DNA of 64,000 nucleotides from Planctomycetota bacterium (GCA_029550525.1 JAKPHF010000004.1:62001-126000); one strand, 5' to 3'. Shown: positions 16,593-26,451, numbered from the stretch's first letter. Notes: generated from the letters alone by a model not told the origin. Numbers and translations are program-made.

Positions 16593-17840
16593 TCAACAAG
16601 CCACTCGAACCGCCGCCGGCTGCTTGGGCAGCCAGGTCGGGCTCCAGATCGTGCGGTAATCGTCCGCCGGCCGCCGCCCCGTCCAGAAGGTATCTCGCAA
16701 TTCCTGGCCGGCCGGCACATCCGTACGTTGGGCGAGCAGGCAGTTGTCCACCACGGCGTTACGACCCGCACGGCAGAACGACCAGAATGTGGACCGGCTG
16801 ACCACCGCCCCCTGCTCGAGATGGCATCCCGTGCCGATGGACGTTGGTCCGACCACGACGACGTCCGCTTCCAGCGTGCAGCCCGGCCCGATGATGGCCG
16901 GCCCGATGATGCGCACGCTCGGGTGAATCACGCACGCGCGGTGCACCCGGGCTTGGCCGACGGTCAGGTATTCGGAACCGCAAACGGCATCGAGCGATTC
17001 ACAGATCATGATTCGATTGGCCCGCATGTACGATTCCAGATCCGTCACGCGCAAGACCTGCTCCGCGTGCACGCGGAACATGCCGACGCGTCCGCCCAAT
17101 CGTCGCAGGTGCGGCAGGAGCGTCTCTTTGATGTCCTGGTATCCCGTCGGGGCGATGCGATCGAGCACTTCGCGAGAGAACAGGTACATGCCGGTGGGTT
17201 CGAGCGAGCCGGCCGCCCCGGGGCAGGCCACCACCGTTACCAGCGATCTGCTGCTGCGATGATGGCGGACGGCATCGGTGATGCCGATGCGCGGCACGAT
17301 CATGCCCGACAGCATAAGGAACGTTTCGGCGTCGCAGTCGACGGCGGCATCCCGGAAGCAGCCGGCTGGGCCTCGGGGCATGACGTCGCAGTAGTAATCG
17401 AGCGAGAGGCCGAACTCGCGTCCATCGCCGAGGTGCCGCCGCACCGCGCTAGTGTTGCTGTTGGCGCAGACAGCCGCCGAGCGAATGCCCTGTGCGCTCA
17501 ACCAATCAAGGCCATGGGCGATGATCGACCGGCCGGCGAGTTCCAGCAACGGACGACAGGAGATCTCGCCGAAGGCGTCACCGCCCCATCCGTGGTCGCC
17601 CGCCACCACCACCGCATGGATCGCGGCTGTACCGTCGCCGGGGTCCGCCGGCCTGCTCGCGGGCTGCGACTTCGGGCGGGTGGCGTCCGCCCGTGCCGGG
17701 TTTTTGTCGCGAGAACTCCGCCGAGAGAGCGGCGGAGCCACGGTCGTCGCCGTCCCGCCGCTCTGTTCACCGCCCCGGCTCCATCCCGCGCCGCCGCTGT
17801 CGGCCGTGGCTTCGATTGCATCCCCGTCACGATCGCTCAT
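16593..17840 (-). CDS. divergent NDP-sugar pyrophosphorylase-like protein with beta-helix
   Basis: A 415-residue protein related to glucose-1-phosphate nucleotidyltransferases. After a low-complexity N-terminus of about 70 residues comes AIHAVVVAGDHGW, equivalent to the GGxGTRL loop, then RPLLELAGRSIIAHGLDWL. The signature Arg and the Lys of PKP are missing here. MYLFSREVLDRIAP and a later beta-helix (VIHPSVRIIGPAIIGPGCTLEADVVVV) match the family plan. I start at ATG 17840 because GGGAG precedes it by 6 bases. It may be catalytically weak or a scaffold, with the fusion sugar transferase downstream as partner. Confidence 0.75.
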   Translation of the reverse strand: MSDRDGDAIEATADSGGAGWSRGGEQSGGTATTVAPPLSRRSSRDKNPARADATRPKSQPASRPADPGDGTAAIHAVVVAGDHGWGGDAFGEISCRPLLELAGRSIIAHGLDWLSAQGIRSAAVCANSNTSAVRRHLGDGREFGLSLDYYCDVMPRGPAGCFRDAAVDCDAETFLMLSGMIVPRIGITDAVRHHRSSRSLVTVVACPGAAGSLEPTGMYLFSREVLDRIAPTGYQDIKETLLPHLRRLGGRVGMFRVHAEQVLRVTDLESYMRANRIMICESLDAVCGSEYLTVGQARVHRACVIHPSVRIIGPAIIGPGCTLEADVVVVGPTSIGTGCHLEQGAVVSRSTFWSFCRAGRNAVVDNCLLAQRTDVPAGQELRDTFWTGRRPADDYRTIWSPTWLPKQPAAVRVAC

Positions 17841-18480
17841 GATCTTCTCCCTGCCCATGAGTGGATGACTGTCCCCGTCGGCCCGTCCGTGCCTCGAGCC
17901 CGAGCCCGCCGGGCCGGCCGGCTCTCTGTCGCATCCAAGTGACTTTATTGTGTCACAAAGATCGACATGCTGGATGCCCGGGCCGCTCCGAATCACGAAC
18001 CCGTCCGGTACCCTTTACGACTTGAGCTCGCCATCGCTTCACGGTCCGGCTGACCGCCTCGCGGACCGCGGTGCGACGGTTGTGGCTCCGCTGTTGCCTC
18101 TCGCCTTTCCACACACGTGATCATAAGTACGTCGGGCGGAACAAGACGACTCCGCCGCTGGCGACGCGCGACACACCAGGGAATTCAGGACCGGGCGGTT
18201 ACGCCGGTCGGGGCCGCTCTTCTGCGGTTTCCGGCAAACCCCGAACGCGCAGCCGTCTAATATTCCCATTGTCACGAGCCCGCGTGATTTCCATAATTGT
18301 TGCATCGCGGGAACCGCTACGGAGCGGGACCTTAGCGAACAACGGCGCGGCCGGGATACGCGAGCTTCCAACAACTTCACTCTGTTTTGAACGACGTTTC
18401 GAAGTCTGCGGCGGGAGACCGGAGTTCCCGCATCAAGCGTTCGCCCTCGGCACCGGCGGGCGGGCACGGGAGCATCGCGG
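17841..18480. other. 640-base gene-free stretch between divergent genes
   Basis: Open frames here have Arg/Ser-rich shadow composition and no family resemblance. GTGTCACAAAG near 17951 resembles the TGACAC/GTGTCA palindrome at 50508. I see no consensus promoter, although the divergent arrangement requires at least one. Confidence 0.4.
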
Positions 18481-19014
18481 ATGACGCTACGGGCACACGC
18501 GTGCGATTGCTGTGGGGCGCCGGCCCGCGTCCATGTCCTGCACGACATCGGCCAGCCGGGCAGCGTCCGTCATTACTGCATGAAGTGCGCTGACGGATGC
18601 GAGCCGAACGTCAGTTCCGGCTCCTTGAACCGCGGGGCCGCCCTCCTCGCCATCGGCTCGCTCCTGCTGAGCGTGTCGCTACTGGCCCGTGGATTCAGCA
18701 TCAAACATCACGCGGGGCTGACGTTCTGGCCGACCGTCATGCTGGTTTCGGCGCTGCTCGTCGTGGTGTCGGGCCTGATGATCCGGCTCACCAGCCTTTG
18801 CTTGCTCGGCGTCTTTTTCGCGACGGCAGTGTTGGTCAGCGAGTATCTCGGGCTGCGAACCGAAACCGGCTTCGGTTTCGGCCCGATGGCGGCTCTGCTG
18901 GTGCTGGTTTTGATCACCGTGGCCGGCGTACTCATCCGGCGGAGTCCGCGGCCGGTGTTTCGCACTTCCGAACGAAGGCAGCAAGCGGCAGACGACTCGT
19001 CACGACGAGCCTGA
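18481..19014 (+). CDS. membrane protein with N-terminal McsA-like zinc ribbon
   Basis: A 177-residue protein. Residues 8-36 carry two CxxC pairs (Cys8/Cys11 and Cys33/Cys36) in the arrangement CDCCGAPA...HYCMKCA, similar to the N-terminal ribbon of McsA and UvrB-associated proteins. Residues 55-150 contain three to four hydrophobic segments (LLAIGSLLLSVSLLA, VMLVSALLVVVSGLM, LCLLGVFFATAVLV, ALLVLVLITVAGVLI). A soluble zinc ribbon anchored to several membrane helices is a combination I do not recognise as a named family. It is 266 bases upstream of a response regulator gene on the same strand. Confidence 0.65.
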   Translation: MTLRAHACDCCGAPARVHVLHDIGQPGSVRHYCMKCADGCEPNVSSGSLNRGAALLAIGSLLLSVSLLARGFSIKHHAGLTFWPTVMLVSALLVVVSGLMIRLTSLCLLGVFFATAVLVSEYLGLRTETGFGFGPMAALLVLVLITVAGVLIRRSPRPVFRTSERRQQAADDSSRRA

Positions 19015-19280
19015 ATTGATTGCGGGAAAGGCCGGATCACGCTGTTCAGGGAACAGCCGCAGAACGACCCGGATTTCGGGGCCGGGCAAGTTGAGCATGA
19101 GTTTGAACGAGAATGACGTAACCGCCGCAGGACAGGAATCGGCCGTGGCATCCGAGTCAACGACTCCGATGCGCCCGAGTCCACCCCTGCCGATCGAACG
19201 AGGCGGACGTGGTGTGTTTTCGTTGTAACGTCGCAGGAGAAGTTCCTGCCGACCCGCATTACTCGTACCGGGGTGAACCG

Positions 19281-20093
19281 ATGAACGCCTGCAATCATAC
19301 CAACCAACAAACGGCCAGAATCCTGATCGTCGAAGACCATCCGGTCGTGCGGCGGGGGCTGGCGGAACTGATCAACGCCGAGCCTGATCTGAGAGTCTGC
19401 GGCGAGGCCGACGATGCACCGGCCGCCGTCCAGTTGCTCGGGCAAGTCCATCCCGATCTGGTGCTGGTGGACATCTCGCTCAAGCGCGGCAACGGTATCG
19501 ACCTGGTCAAGCAGATCAAGGCCCGCGACGGCCAGGTGAAGATCCTGGTAACCAGCGTGCATGACGAGGCACTGTACGCCGAGCGAGCCTTGCGGGCCGG
19601 AGCAATGGGCTACCTGAACAAATCGGAGCCCATCCCGACGATTCTCAACGCCATCCGCCAGGTGCTGCGCGGCCGCATCTTCCTCAGCATGCCCATGGTC
19701 AACCGCATGCTTCAGAATCCCGTCCAGGACAACACGCCCGAGTCGCCGATCGCCAGCCTGTCGGACCGTGAACTGCAAGTCTTCGAACTGATCAGCCGTG
19801 GCCTGACCACGCGGGAAATCGCCAGCAAGCTGCTGCTCAGCATCAAGACCATCGAAACGCACCGGGATCACATCCGCATGAAGCTCAAGCTGAAGAACAG
19901 CACCGAGCTGATCCACCACGCGGTGCAGTGGTTCCTCGAAAGCAACGCCGCCCTGCGGATGGGCCACGAGGAAAAGACCGACGTGCTGGAGGAGCGGCAG
20001 GCCGCCTCCATCGGTGCGGTGACCGCGAACGGCAACGGCAACGAACCGGCGGGAATGCCGGCTACTTACGCCGTCCCAGAAGCGTCTCGATGA
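19281..20093 (+). CDS. NarL/FixJ-family response regulator
   Basis: A 270-residue two-component regulator. The receiver domain (residues 13-130) has the acidic pair Glu18-Asp19, phospho-acceptor Asp64 in LVLVDIS, a Thr/Ser site in ILVTSVH and the conserved Lys in YLNKSEP. The HTH (about 165-225) reads LSDRELQVFELISRGLTTREIASKL followed by SIKTIETHRDHIRMKLKL. A polar 45-residue tail follows. ATG at 19281 is preceded by GGGGTGAACCG. No sensor kinase is adjacent, so its partner is elsewhere. Its 3' end overlaps the convergent hydrolase gene by 32 bases. Confidence 0.9.
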   Translation: MNACNHTNQQTARILIVEDHPVVRRGLAELINAEPDLRVCGEADDAPAAVQLLGQVHPDLVLVDISLKRGNGIDLVKQIKARDGQVKILVTSVHDEALYAERALRAGAMGYLNKSEPIPTILNAIRQVLRGRIFLSMPMVNRMLQNPVQDNTPESPIASLSDRELQVFELISRGLTTREIASKLLLSIKTIETHRDHIRMKLKLKNSTELIHHAVQWFLESNAALRMGHEEKTDVLEERQAASIGAVTANGNGNEPAGMPATYAVPEASR

Positions 20094-22044
20094 TCTGACG
20101 CTCCAGCTCAGCCGCGGGCTCGCTCTCGGACGAACGGCTCGCGGGCCGCAGTATCTGCGCCTCGAGAGCCTCGGCCCCCAGTTCCTGCTCCAGCGATTGC
20201 AGGGCGCGGGCCACGGGTTCCTTGTAGGCGGCATGCGCGATGATGCGATCGTCGTGGTAGCCCGTCCGTTCAGCCCAGGCCCGAACGGCCTGAAGGTATC
20301 TGCCCAGCGAGGCCGCCAGTTCCCCCATCCGCGCCCGGCGATCATACGCTCGCTCGAACCGCAGCGCGTGAGCGTGGATCTCCAGCAGAAACGACAAGTC
20401 CTCCACCGCTCGCGCCGACCAATCGCCGATCAGGATCCCCAAGCTGCCAGGCAGGTCGGGCTCGTCTGCCAGCCGTCGCAGTTCACCGGCCAGCAAGAGT
20501 GACTCCATCGCGTCCTGTCGGCCCAACGACTCCCAGGCCCGCACGAGCTTGGCCGCATCCTTGGCGACCAGTCGTCCGGCTAATCGCCGCAACGTGTGCG
20601 TACCGTCCATGGGCCGGCCATCCTGCCAGGCGGCGTCACTCAGCCGGGCGATGTTGGGCAACTGAACCAGCGGCGTTTGGGCGTTGCCCTGAAGGGCGTC
20701 GAGGCCAGCCTCACGCGCGGTTCGGACGGCTGCGTCAATGCCTTCGAATCGTAACTCGGTGAGTGGTGCCGACGGTTCGGTCTCGACCAGGTTGTAGGGA
20801 AAGTAAGTGGCCCGATCGAGCACACCCAATTCCCGGCACACGCCGAAGTGTTCGGGAAGACACACGTGCAGCCGCCACGGCTCAGTCAGACGCTGCTTGA
20901 TCTCCGTGAGCGTCCGCCGCCAGTTTGCCTCGCGGCTGTCCGGCCCCCAGCCGTACCACATCCAGTAGATCAGCGGCTGACTCGCCGGGCGCGAGCCGTG
21001 GCGGTCGATCAGGGCCCGATGGCCGACGAGAATCGACACGAAGTCGGACGGCGGACTGCCAGGCCAGCCGCCCGGGTCGTTGTCGATGACCCAGTAGCCG
21101 TCCGCGTCCGGGACGGCCCGATAGAGATCGCTTCGTGCTTCCAGGATACGCTGCAGCGCGGCCGGATCTCCCGGGTTCAGCCGCTTTTCCAACCGCCGGT
21201 ATTCGCGTTCGGCGATGGGCACACCGCCCGCGTTCTCCGTGATGCTGTTGGGGCAACTGCCGATGAACACCTTCATGCCCCGCTCGTTGTGGGCGTAGTC
21301 GACGATGGCGGCGTAGCGCTCGAGGTACGCGCGGTCCTCGGCCGAGAGCGGATGCGGCAGAAGCTCCATCATCGGCCAGATCTGGACGGTGTTGAAGCCC
21401 AGATGCGTGAGCAGGTCCAAATAGCGCTCCCAGTCCTCGCGGTGCCAGGAGCGCAGGGCGTACGGATGGTTGTACGCCCAATGCAGATGGGCGTACATGC
21501 CGCGCGTGGCGAAAAGCGGTTTGCGTGCGATCCGCAGCGGGAGCGGCAAACATACGTCGCCATCGGCGATCTGCAGAAGGCAGATCAGCTCGATGATGCC
21601 GAACTTGAGCCCGGCCGCATCGCTGCCCGTGATCGTGATGGTGACACTCCCGTCATCCGTTCGCGAGTCGATCCGGAATGCCTCGGGACTGGCCGCGACC
21701 TCTCCGTGCCAGTCAGGACCCGACGCCGCAACAGTCTCAGAAGCGACCTTCAACTCAATTTCGCAGGTCGCCGATCCGGCGCCGGGCACGGCCGACGATC
21801 GGCTGGAGAACTCGAACACCACCTTCTGGAAGTCCTCGACGGCGCGGCTAACGAAACGTGGTGCATCGGCGGGGATGAGGATGCGAGCGTCGCGTACCGA
21901 AACGCTGTTCGCAGCGGAATCGGCTCGCGCCCCCGCCGTGCCGACCAGCAACGCGCTGACGACGGCCACCACCATCCGGCGCGGCCGGAGACAACGACCG
22001 CGTTCAGACGTGTGTAGTACCGCGAGAAATCGGTTACCATTCAT
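20062..22044 (-). CDS. secreted glycoside hydrolase-like protein with GH20/GH67-type N-terminal domain
   Basis: A 660-residue exported protein; the N-terminus has a basic stretch and then MVVAVVSALLVGTAGARA. Residues 45-150 (ARILIPADAPRFVSRAVEDFQKVV through ITITGSDAAGLKFGIIELICLL) match the small alpha/beta domain found before GH20, GH67 and GH84 barrels. The barrel follows with TRGMYAHLHWAYNHPYALR, MKVFIGSCPNS and YWMWYGWGPDSREANWRR. The likely catalytic acids cannot be assigned with confidence. ATG at 22044 is only 27 bases from the GTG of the divergent gene. Convergent overlap of 32 bases with the response regulator. Confidence 0.75.
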   Translation of the reverse strand: MNGNRFLAVLHTSERGRCLRPRRMVVAVVSALLVGTAGARADSAANSVSVRDARILIPADAPRFVSRAVEDFQKVVFEFSSRSSAVPGAGSATCEIELKVASETVAASGPDWHGEVAASPEAFRIDSRTDDGSVTITITGSDAAGLKFGIIELICLLQIADGDVCLPLPLRIARKPLFATRGMYAHLHWAYNHPYALRSWHREDWERYLDLLTHLGFNTVQIWPMMELLPHPLSAEDRAYLERYAAIVDYAHNERGMKVFIGSCPNSITENAGGVPIAEREYRRLEKRLNPGDPAALQRILEARSDLYRAVPDADGYWVIDNDPGGWPGSPPSDFVSILVGHRALIDRHGSRPASQPLIYWMWYGWGPDSREANWRRTLTEIKQRLTEPWRLHVCLPEHFGVCRELGVLDRATYFPYNLVETEPSAPLTELRFEGIDAAVRTAREAGLDALQGNAQTPLVQLPNIARLSDAAWQDGRPMDGTHTLRRLAGRLVAKDAAKLVRAWESLGRQDAMESLLLAGELRRLADEPDLPGSLGILIGDWSARAVEDLSFLLEIHAHALRFERAYDRRARMGELAASLGRYLQAVRAWAERTGYHDDRIIAHAAYKEPVARALQSLEQELGAEALEAQILRPASRSSESEPAAELERQIIETLLGRRK

Positions 22045-22071
22045 GCTCGATCCGCTTTCCAGGAGGAAGTC

Positions 22072-25000
22072 GTGTTTGTGACTCTGTTCGCCCTGTTGTT
22101 TGCGGCCGGCCAGTGTGCCGGAATCGAAAGTCCGAGCTCTGCGCCCGCCATGAAGCAACGGTCCTATTCGACCGGGGTGCCCATTGTACAAGGCGGCGTC
22201 GGCTGCACCATCATTCGGCCAGCCGACCGCGGGCCTTGGCATGACCTGGCCGACTCGATCGCGCGTGAACTGCGCCGGCTGGGGGCTCGCGAGGTGCGCG
22301 TCCTAAACGATACGGACGTGATCCCCAACCGTCTGGACCCGCTCCCGCCGGCACTGGCCGACCAGCCTCTGATCCTCCTGGGGGACCTCGAGTCGAACCG
22401 GGCGTTCTTCCCGTTCTATGCCAACTATTACACATATTGCGACGCGGACTACCCCGGTCAGGACGGCTACGTGGTACAGACGGTCGTGCGACCGTTCGGC
22501 AACAAGACCAACTGCCTGATCGTGGGTGCATCCTCAATCGACGGAGCTCGCGCCGGCGTCGAACGGTTGATTCAGCGTCTGGCCGCGCTACCGCCGGGCG
22601 AGAATGTTGAATTGCCGTACTGCCAGGACGTGAAACTCGGCGCACGGCTGGAGGCTATCATTGAGCCGATCGTTGCGTCCGCCTTGGAGCAGGATGGGGG
22701 GCCGCCGCCCATCGGCAGCGATGGTTCGAGTACGCGGGCCTCCGGGCCTGCCGGTCTGCCCGCCGACGCGATCGAGTATGGCACCGCCCGCGACCGCTTC
22801 ACCAGCTACGCCCACCTCTACTTCTACACCGGTCGCGACGATCTCGCGCAGCGAGCGCGCGACTGGGGCGTGTACCTGGCCCATCGCGGCGAGCCCGGCG
22901 AAAAAGGCATCCGTATCGCCGACTACACCATGGAAAACCTCGCCGCGGCCTGGCGACGGGTGAGCCCGGCCCCGGTGTTCAAGCCGCAGCAACGGCAACT
23001 AATCGACACCCGCATGTATGAGACGATCGAGAAGAACGCGACCGCCTGGTGGCGACAGAAGGGCGCCATTCCTGAGATTGGAGGCAGACATCACACCACC
23101 GGAATGCTCGCGTGGTGGACGCTGATCCGCTGCATGCTGGAGCTCAGCGAACCCAACGACGCCGCACGCACGCAGTTGCAGGAGTGGCGGACCGAAGCCG
23201 AAGGCTACCTCGATGGACTGCTGCGGCATTACTGGGACGACTTGGACGACTACCAATCGGCCGATTCCGCCCAGATCGCCGCCAGCTATGCGTTGCAAAC
23301 CGGCAGACTCGAATGGTTTAACAATGGGTTAGCCCGGCGGGCGGCTCAGAAACTACTCGCCCTGACGGACAACCGGGGCTGGTACGTCGGTGTGCAAGGC
23401 TATGGTGAAGCCATTCCCGGGTGGGAACGATTCACGCTCAACGGCGGTCTGCTGCTCGGGGCGTGCGCGTTTGTATATGATGACAACAGCTATGATTGGC
23501 TCCTCCAACGATTCCCCACCTTGTCCTCTTCATGGGGAGCATTACAGCCCTGGGGCTTGCACCAGTACGCGACGAACAAGACCAAAGGCGCCGCCGCACC
23601 CGCATGGCTGACCGGCATGCAGGTTCTGCGGCTCACCCCCTACCGCTTCGACCTCCTGACAAAGGGCACGTTCCTCAATAGCCCGCTCATGGACGGATTC
23701 GCCGTGGCCGGCCTGCGGGTACCGTCCATCGATTCAGAGCGCGCCTTCGACAAGGTCATCTTCCGATCGAGCAGCCAACCCGACGGCGCGTTCCTGCTCC
23801 TGCAGGGCATGTCCGGCATCGCCCTGAGCACCATCGACATGAACTCGATCATCCGCTACACGGACCAGGGCCGGATCTGGCTCATCCACAACACGGGGCG
23901 TATGTCGTTGTTCTTCAAGAACGCGGTCTACGTCAGCAACGGATTGAACGATGAACCCGTGCCGGCCGCGTGCGAACTCCTGGCCCAGGCGGAAAGCGAC
24001 ACCGTCAGCATGGCCTCGAGCCGGCTGGCAGACTACCGCGGCACGGACTGGACACGCAACGTGCTGTTCTGCGGCGAGCGGTTCACTGTCGTCATCGACC
24101 AGGTCGAGGTTCGCAAGCCCGGTTCCTACGTCGTGAGCTGCGCCTGGCGCACGCCCGGATGGGCAGAACTCGAAGCTGACCGGTGGACGGCCCGCCAGGA
24201 CGACGTGACCTTCCACGTCGTGCCGGGCGAGCTGACCGGCATGACCAGCGAACGCTTCACCAGCGGCGACGGTGCCACTCGGCCGACCGTCCTGCGCCAG
24301 AACCGCCATATCGACGCCAGGCCGGGCGACAGCGTGGTTCTTGAAAACCTCTTGTACACCGCCTCGCCGCGTCGCGAGCAGGTATGCGACGTCCGCCGTG
24401 TGGCCCCGGGCGCACTGGCAATTCGCGTCGCGACGCCGGCCGAGGAGCAGTATTTCCTGGCTTTCGCTCATTCGAATGGACTTGATCTGCCGGGCATCGG
24501 TTCTGACGCCCGGGCCGGTCTCATCGCACCGGACGGCATCACGCTTTCGGACGCGACGTACATCACCATTGGCGATCACCGCGAGCGTCGCGAAGATCGC
24601 GGTTCGCTGCACGTGAAGCTCGACGCTGCCACGCAATCGGACGTGATCAGCCTCGTTCGCGAGTTGTTCGCGAGCAGTGACCGTTCGGAAACCGCCACGC
24701 TCGCGACCACGCCGCCCGCCGACAACCATGGAACAAGCTTGGCAACGCTCTGGGCCAACGACGGCCCGGCCACGCGAGGCAAGCTGGTGGACGGCATCGA
24801 AATCACGTCGGCCCCGAACCTGCACGGTCTCTCGCTGTTGACCACCGACTGGATGCTTCCGACGCTCGTGGCCGAGCCCAAGCTTTCGCCGCAAGGCGGC
24901 AGCGGACTGACGTTCGAGACGCCCAAACACATTGGCGGCCGTGACGCTGGTCGGACAACGCTCGAACCGCTGCTGGATCCGCTGGCGGGCAGCGAATTCA

Positions 25001-26415
25001 CCATCACGCTTCCCCGCTCGCTGACCGTCAGTGAGATCGAATTGACCGGCCGCACGGCAGGGTCTATCACCACACCCATGCCACCCGCCCGGCTCGACGT
25101 CGAGTTGACGTTCGACGCGCCCGGCACGCCCGAGCGAACACGAAAACTCACGCTCGACCGCGAGACGCACTATCACAACCTCTACAAAGGACATGCGTAT
25201 GCCTTCGAAACCTACCGGGCCCGGGATCTGAACGAACCGGCGTCGTCGATTCGCGTGCGCGTACTCGGCGGGCCGGACGCGAGCATGCCGCTGAACGACG
25301 TGCGCGTCCGCGCGACGGACGACGGCTTCCAGCCGGTGCAGGTACGGGCCATGGACCTCGACGGTGACGGCCACGATGAACTGCTGTGCTGGGCGAAACA
25401 TGGCGAGTTCGCTCTGCTCGATGCCACGGGACGCCAGCGTTGGCGCCGCGACTTCGCCACGGACATCCTGGCCGTCGATGCCTGGGACATCGATGCCTCG
25501 AGCGATAACCCGGCGACACGGACACGTGAGATCTTCGTCAGTCTTCAGGACTGGCGGGTGATCGTGCTCAACCTCGATGGCTCCGTGCGCTGGCAGGTCA
25601 ACTGGGGCGACATGAAGCGAAAGACCGACGGCAAGTTCTATTCCGACGGCAGTCTGGTCTACGGCATGGTGGCCTGGCAGCCGGACGACGCAGCGGAGAA
25701 GGAAGTTCTGCTGACATCCTACTATTTCGCGGCCACGCTCGATCCGCGCGGCAACCTCCGCGAGTGCTTCCGACGTTCCGGTCATCACACACAGATTCGT
25801 GAAGTGCCGCCAGGGCTGCCCGGTGCCGGCGGTTTGGTGACGCGCAGCGACATCCCCTGGACCGGCCCCGTTCCGCTGGAGTGGCTCGACCCGCGAACGG
25901 GCAAGGTCGTCACATCGGTGAACGTGCCGAACGGTCCGGCCGTCCTCGTGGAGGTGGATGACTTCGACGGCGACGGTCAGGCCGAGGCCATTGTCGCCAC
26001 CGAACAAGGTATCGGCCTGTATTCGGCCAACGCCCCGCAGCGTCGATGGGAGCAACTCGCCGAGGCCGCCCTGACCGGCGCCGCCGTCGTCCCCGGCTCG
26101 ATGCAGCAGCCGATCCGATTCGCGTACGGCCGGCAAGACGGGTACTGCTTCGCCTTGGGCATTGATGGTCGCGTGCTCGCCCAAAAGCTCTTCGACGAGC
26201 CGATCCGAAGCCTCGCCGCTCTGATGGCGCAGGACGGCACTCCCTTGGCCGTCGTCGCCACCGGCACCGCGCTGCGGTGCGTCCGGCTGACCGACCTGAC
26301 CGAGGTCCATCGACTGCCGGGGCAGTTCCAGTTGGTCACGGCCGCGCGGACGGGCAGCGGGCGCATCGTGGTCGCGGTCCGGTGTTCGGGCGAGGTCGTC
26401 GCGCTGGGGCTGTAA
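22072..26415 (+). CDS. giant secreted protein with FG-GAP/VCBS-like C-terminus
   Basis: A 1447-residue exported protein. The GTG start at 22072 has AGGAGG 5 bases upstream and begins the signal MFVTLFALLFAAGQC. Residues 100-700 include an alpha-helical barrel-like region (FTSYAHLYFYTGRDDLAQRARDW, HTTGMLAWWTLIRCMLEL, LNGGLLLGACAFVYDD) and beta-sandwich parts (VVSCAWRTPGWAELEAD), reminiscent of heparinase-type polysaccharide lyases. From about 1100, calcium-type repeats occur: MDLDGDGHDELLCWAKHG and VDDFDGDGQAEAIVATEQG. Probably an extracellular or cell-surface glycan-active protein; no family is assigned. Paired divergently with the hydrolase at 20062. Confidence 0.72.
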   Translation: MFVTLFALLFAAGQCAGIESPSSAPAMKQRSYSTGVPIVQGGVGCTIIRPADRGPWHDLADSIARELRRLGAREVRVLNDTDVIPNRLDPLPPALADQPLILLGDLESNRAFFPFYANYYTYCDADYPGQDGYVVQTVVRPFGNKTNCLIVGASSIDGARAGVERLIQRLAALPPGENVELPYCQDVKLGARLEAIIEPIVASALEQDGGPPPIGSDGSSTRASGPAGLPADAIEYGTARDRFTSYAHLYFYTGRDDLAQRARDWGVYLAHRGEPGEKGIRIADYTMENLAAAWRRVSPAPVFKPQQRQLIDTRMYETIEKNATAWWRQKGAIPEIGGRHHTTGMLAWWTLIRCMLELSEPNDAARTQLQEWRTEAEGYLDGLLRHYWDDLDDYQSADSAQIAASYALQTGRLEWFNNGLARRAAQKLLALTDNRGWYVGVQGYGEAIPGWERFTLNGGLLLGACAFVYDDNSYDWLLQRFPTLSSSWGALQPWGLHQYATNKTKGAAAPAWLTGMQVLRLTPYRFDLLTKGTFLNSPLMDGFAVAGLRVPSIDSERAFDKVIFRSSSQPDGAFLLLQGMSGIALSTIDMNSIIRYTDQGRIWLIHNTGRMSLFFKNAVYVSNGLNDEPVPAACELLAQAESDTVSMASSRLADYRGTDWTRNVLFCGERFTVVIDQVEVRKPGSYVVSCAWRTPGWAELEADRWTARQDDVTFHVVPGELTGMTSERFTSGDGATRPTVLRQNRHIDARPGDSVVLENLLYTASPRREQVCDVRRVAPGALAIRVATPAEEQYFLAFAHSNGLDLPGIGSDARAGLIAPDGITLSDATYITIGDHRERREDRGSLHVKLDAATQSDVISLVRELFASSDRSETATLATTPPADNHGTSLATLWANDGPATRGKLVDGIEITSAPNLHGLSLLTTDWMLPTLVAEPKLSPQGGSGLTFETPKHIGGRDAGRTTLEPLLDPLAGSEFTITLPRSLTVSEIELTGRTAGSITTPMPPARLDVELTFDAPGTPERTRKLTLDRETHYHNLYKGHAYAFETYRARDLNEPASSIRVRVLGGPDASMPLNDVRVRATDDGFQPVQVRAMDLDGDGHDELLCWAKHGEFALLDATGRQRWRRDFATDILAVDAWDIDASSDNPATRTREIFVSLQDWRVIVLNLDGSVRWQVNWGDMKRKTDGKFYSDGSLVYGMVAWQPDDAAEKEVLLTSYYFAATLDPRGNLRECFRRSGHHTQIREVPPGLPGAGGLVTRSDIPWTGPVPLEWLDPRTGKVVTSVNVPNGPAVLVEVDDFDGDGQAEAIVATEQGIGLYSANAPQRRWEQLAEAALTGAAVVPGSMQQPIRFAYGRQDGYCFALGIDGRVLAQKLFDEPIRSLAALMAQDGTPLAVVATGTALRCVRLTDLTEVHRLPGQFQLVTAARTGSGRIVVAVRCSGEVVALGL

Positions 26416-26422
26416 CCCCACC

Positions 26423-26451
26423 TTGCCCGCCGCCGCCGGGGCGGGTAACCT
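26423..26451 (+). promoter_or_regulatory. candidate promoter placing the start point at the pyrR ATG
   Basis: TTGCCC (26423-26428), 17-base spacer, TAACCT (26446-26451). The expected start point is at or next to the ATG at 26458, suggesting a leaderless mRNA. Confidence 0.4.

Noticed and set aside
18039..18548. A 169-codon minus-strand open frame in the 640-base gap
   Set aside because: Arg/Ser-rich composition, no family resemblance, no ribosome-binding site and overlap with the zinc-ribbon gene.
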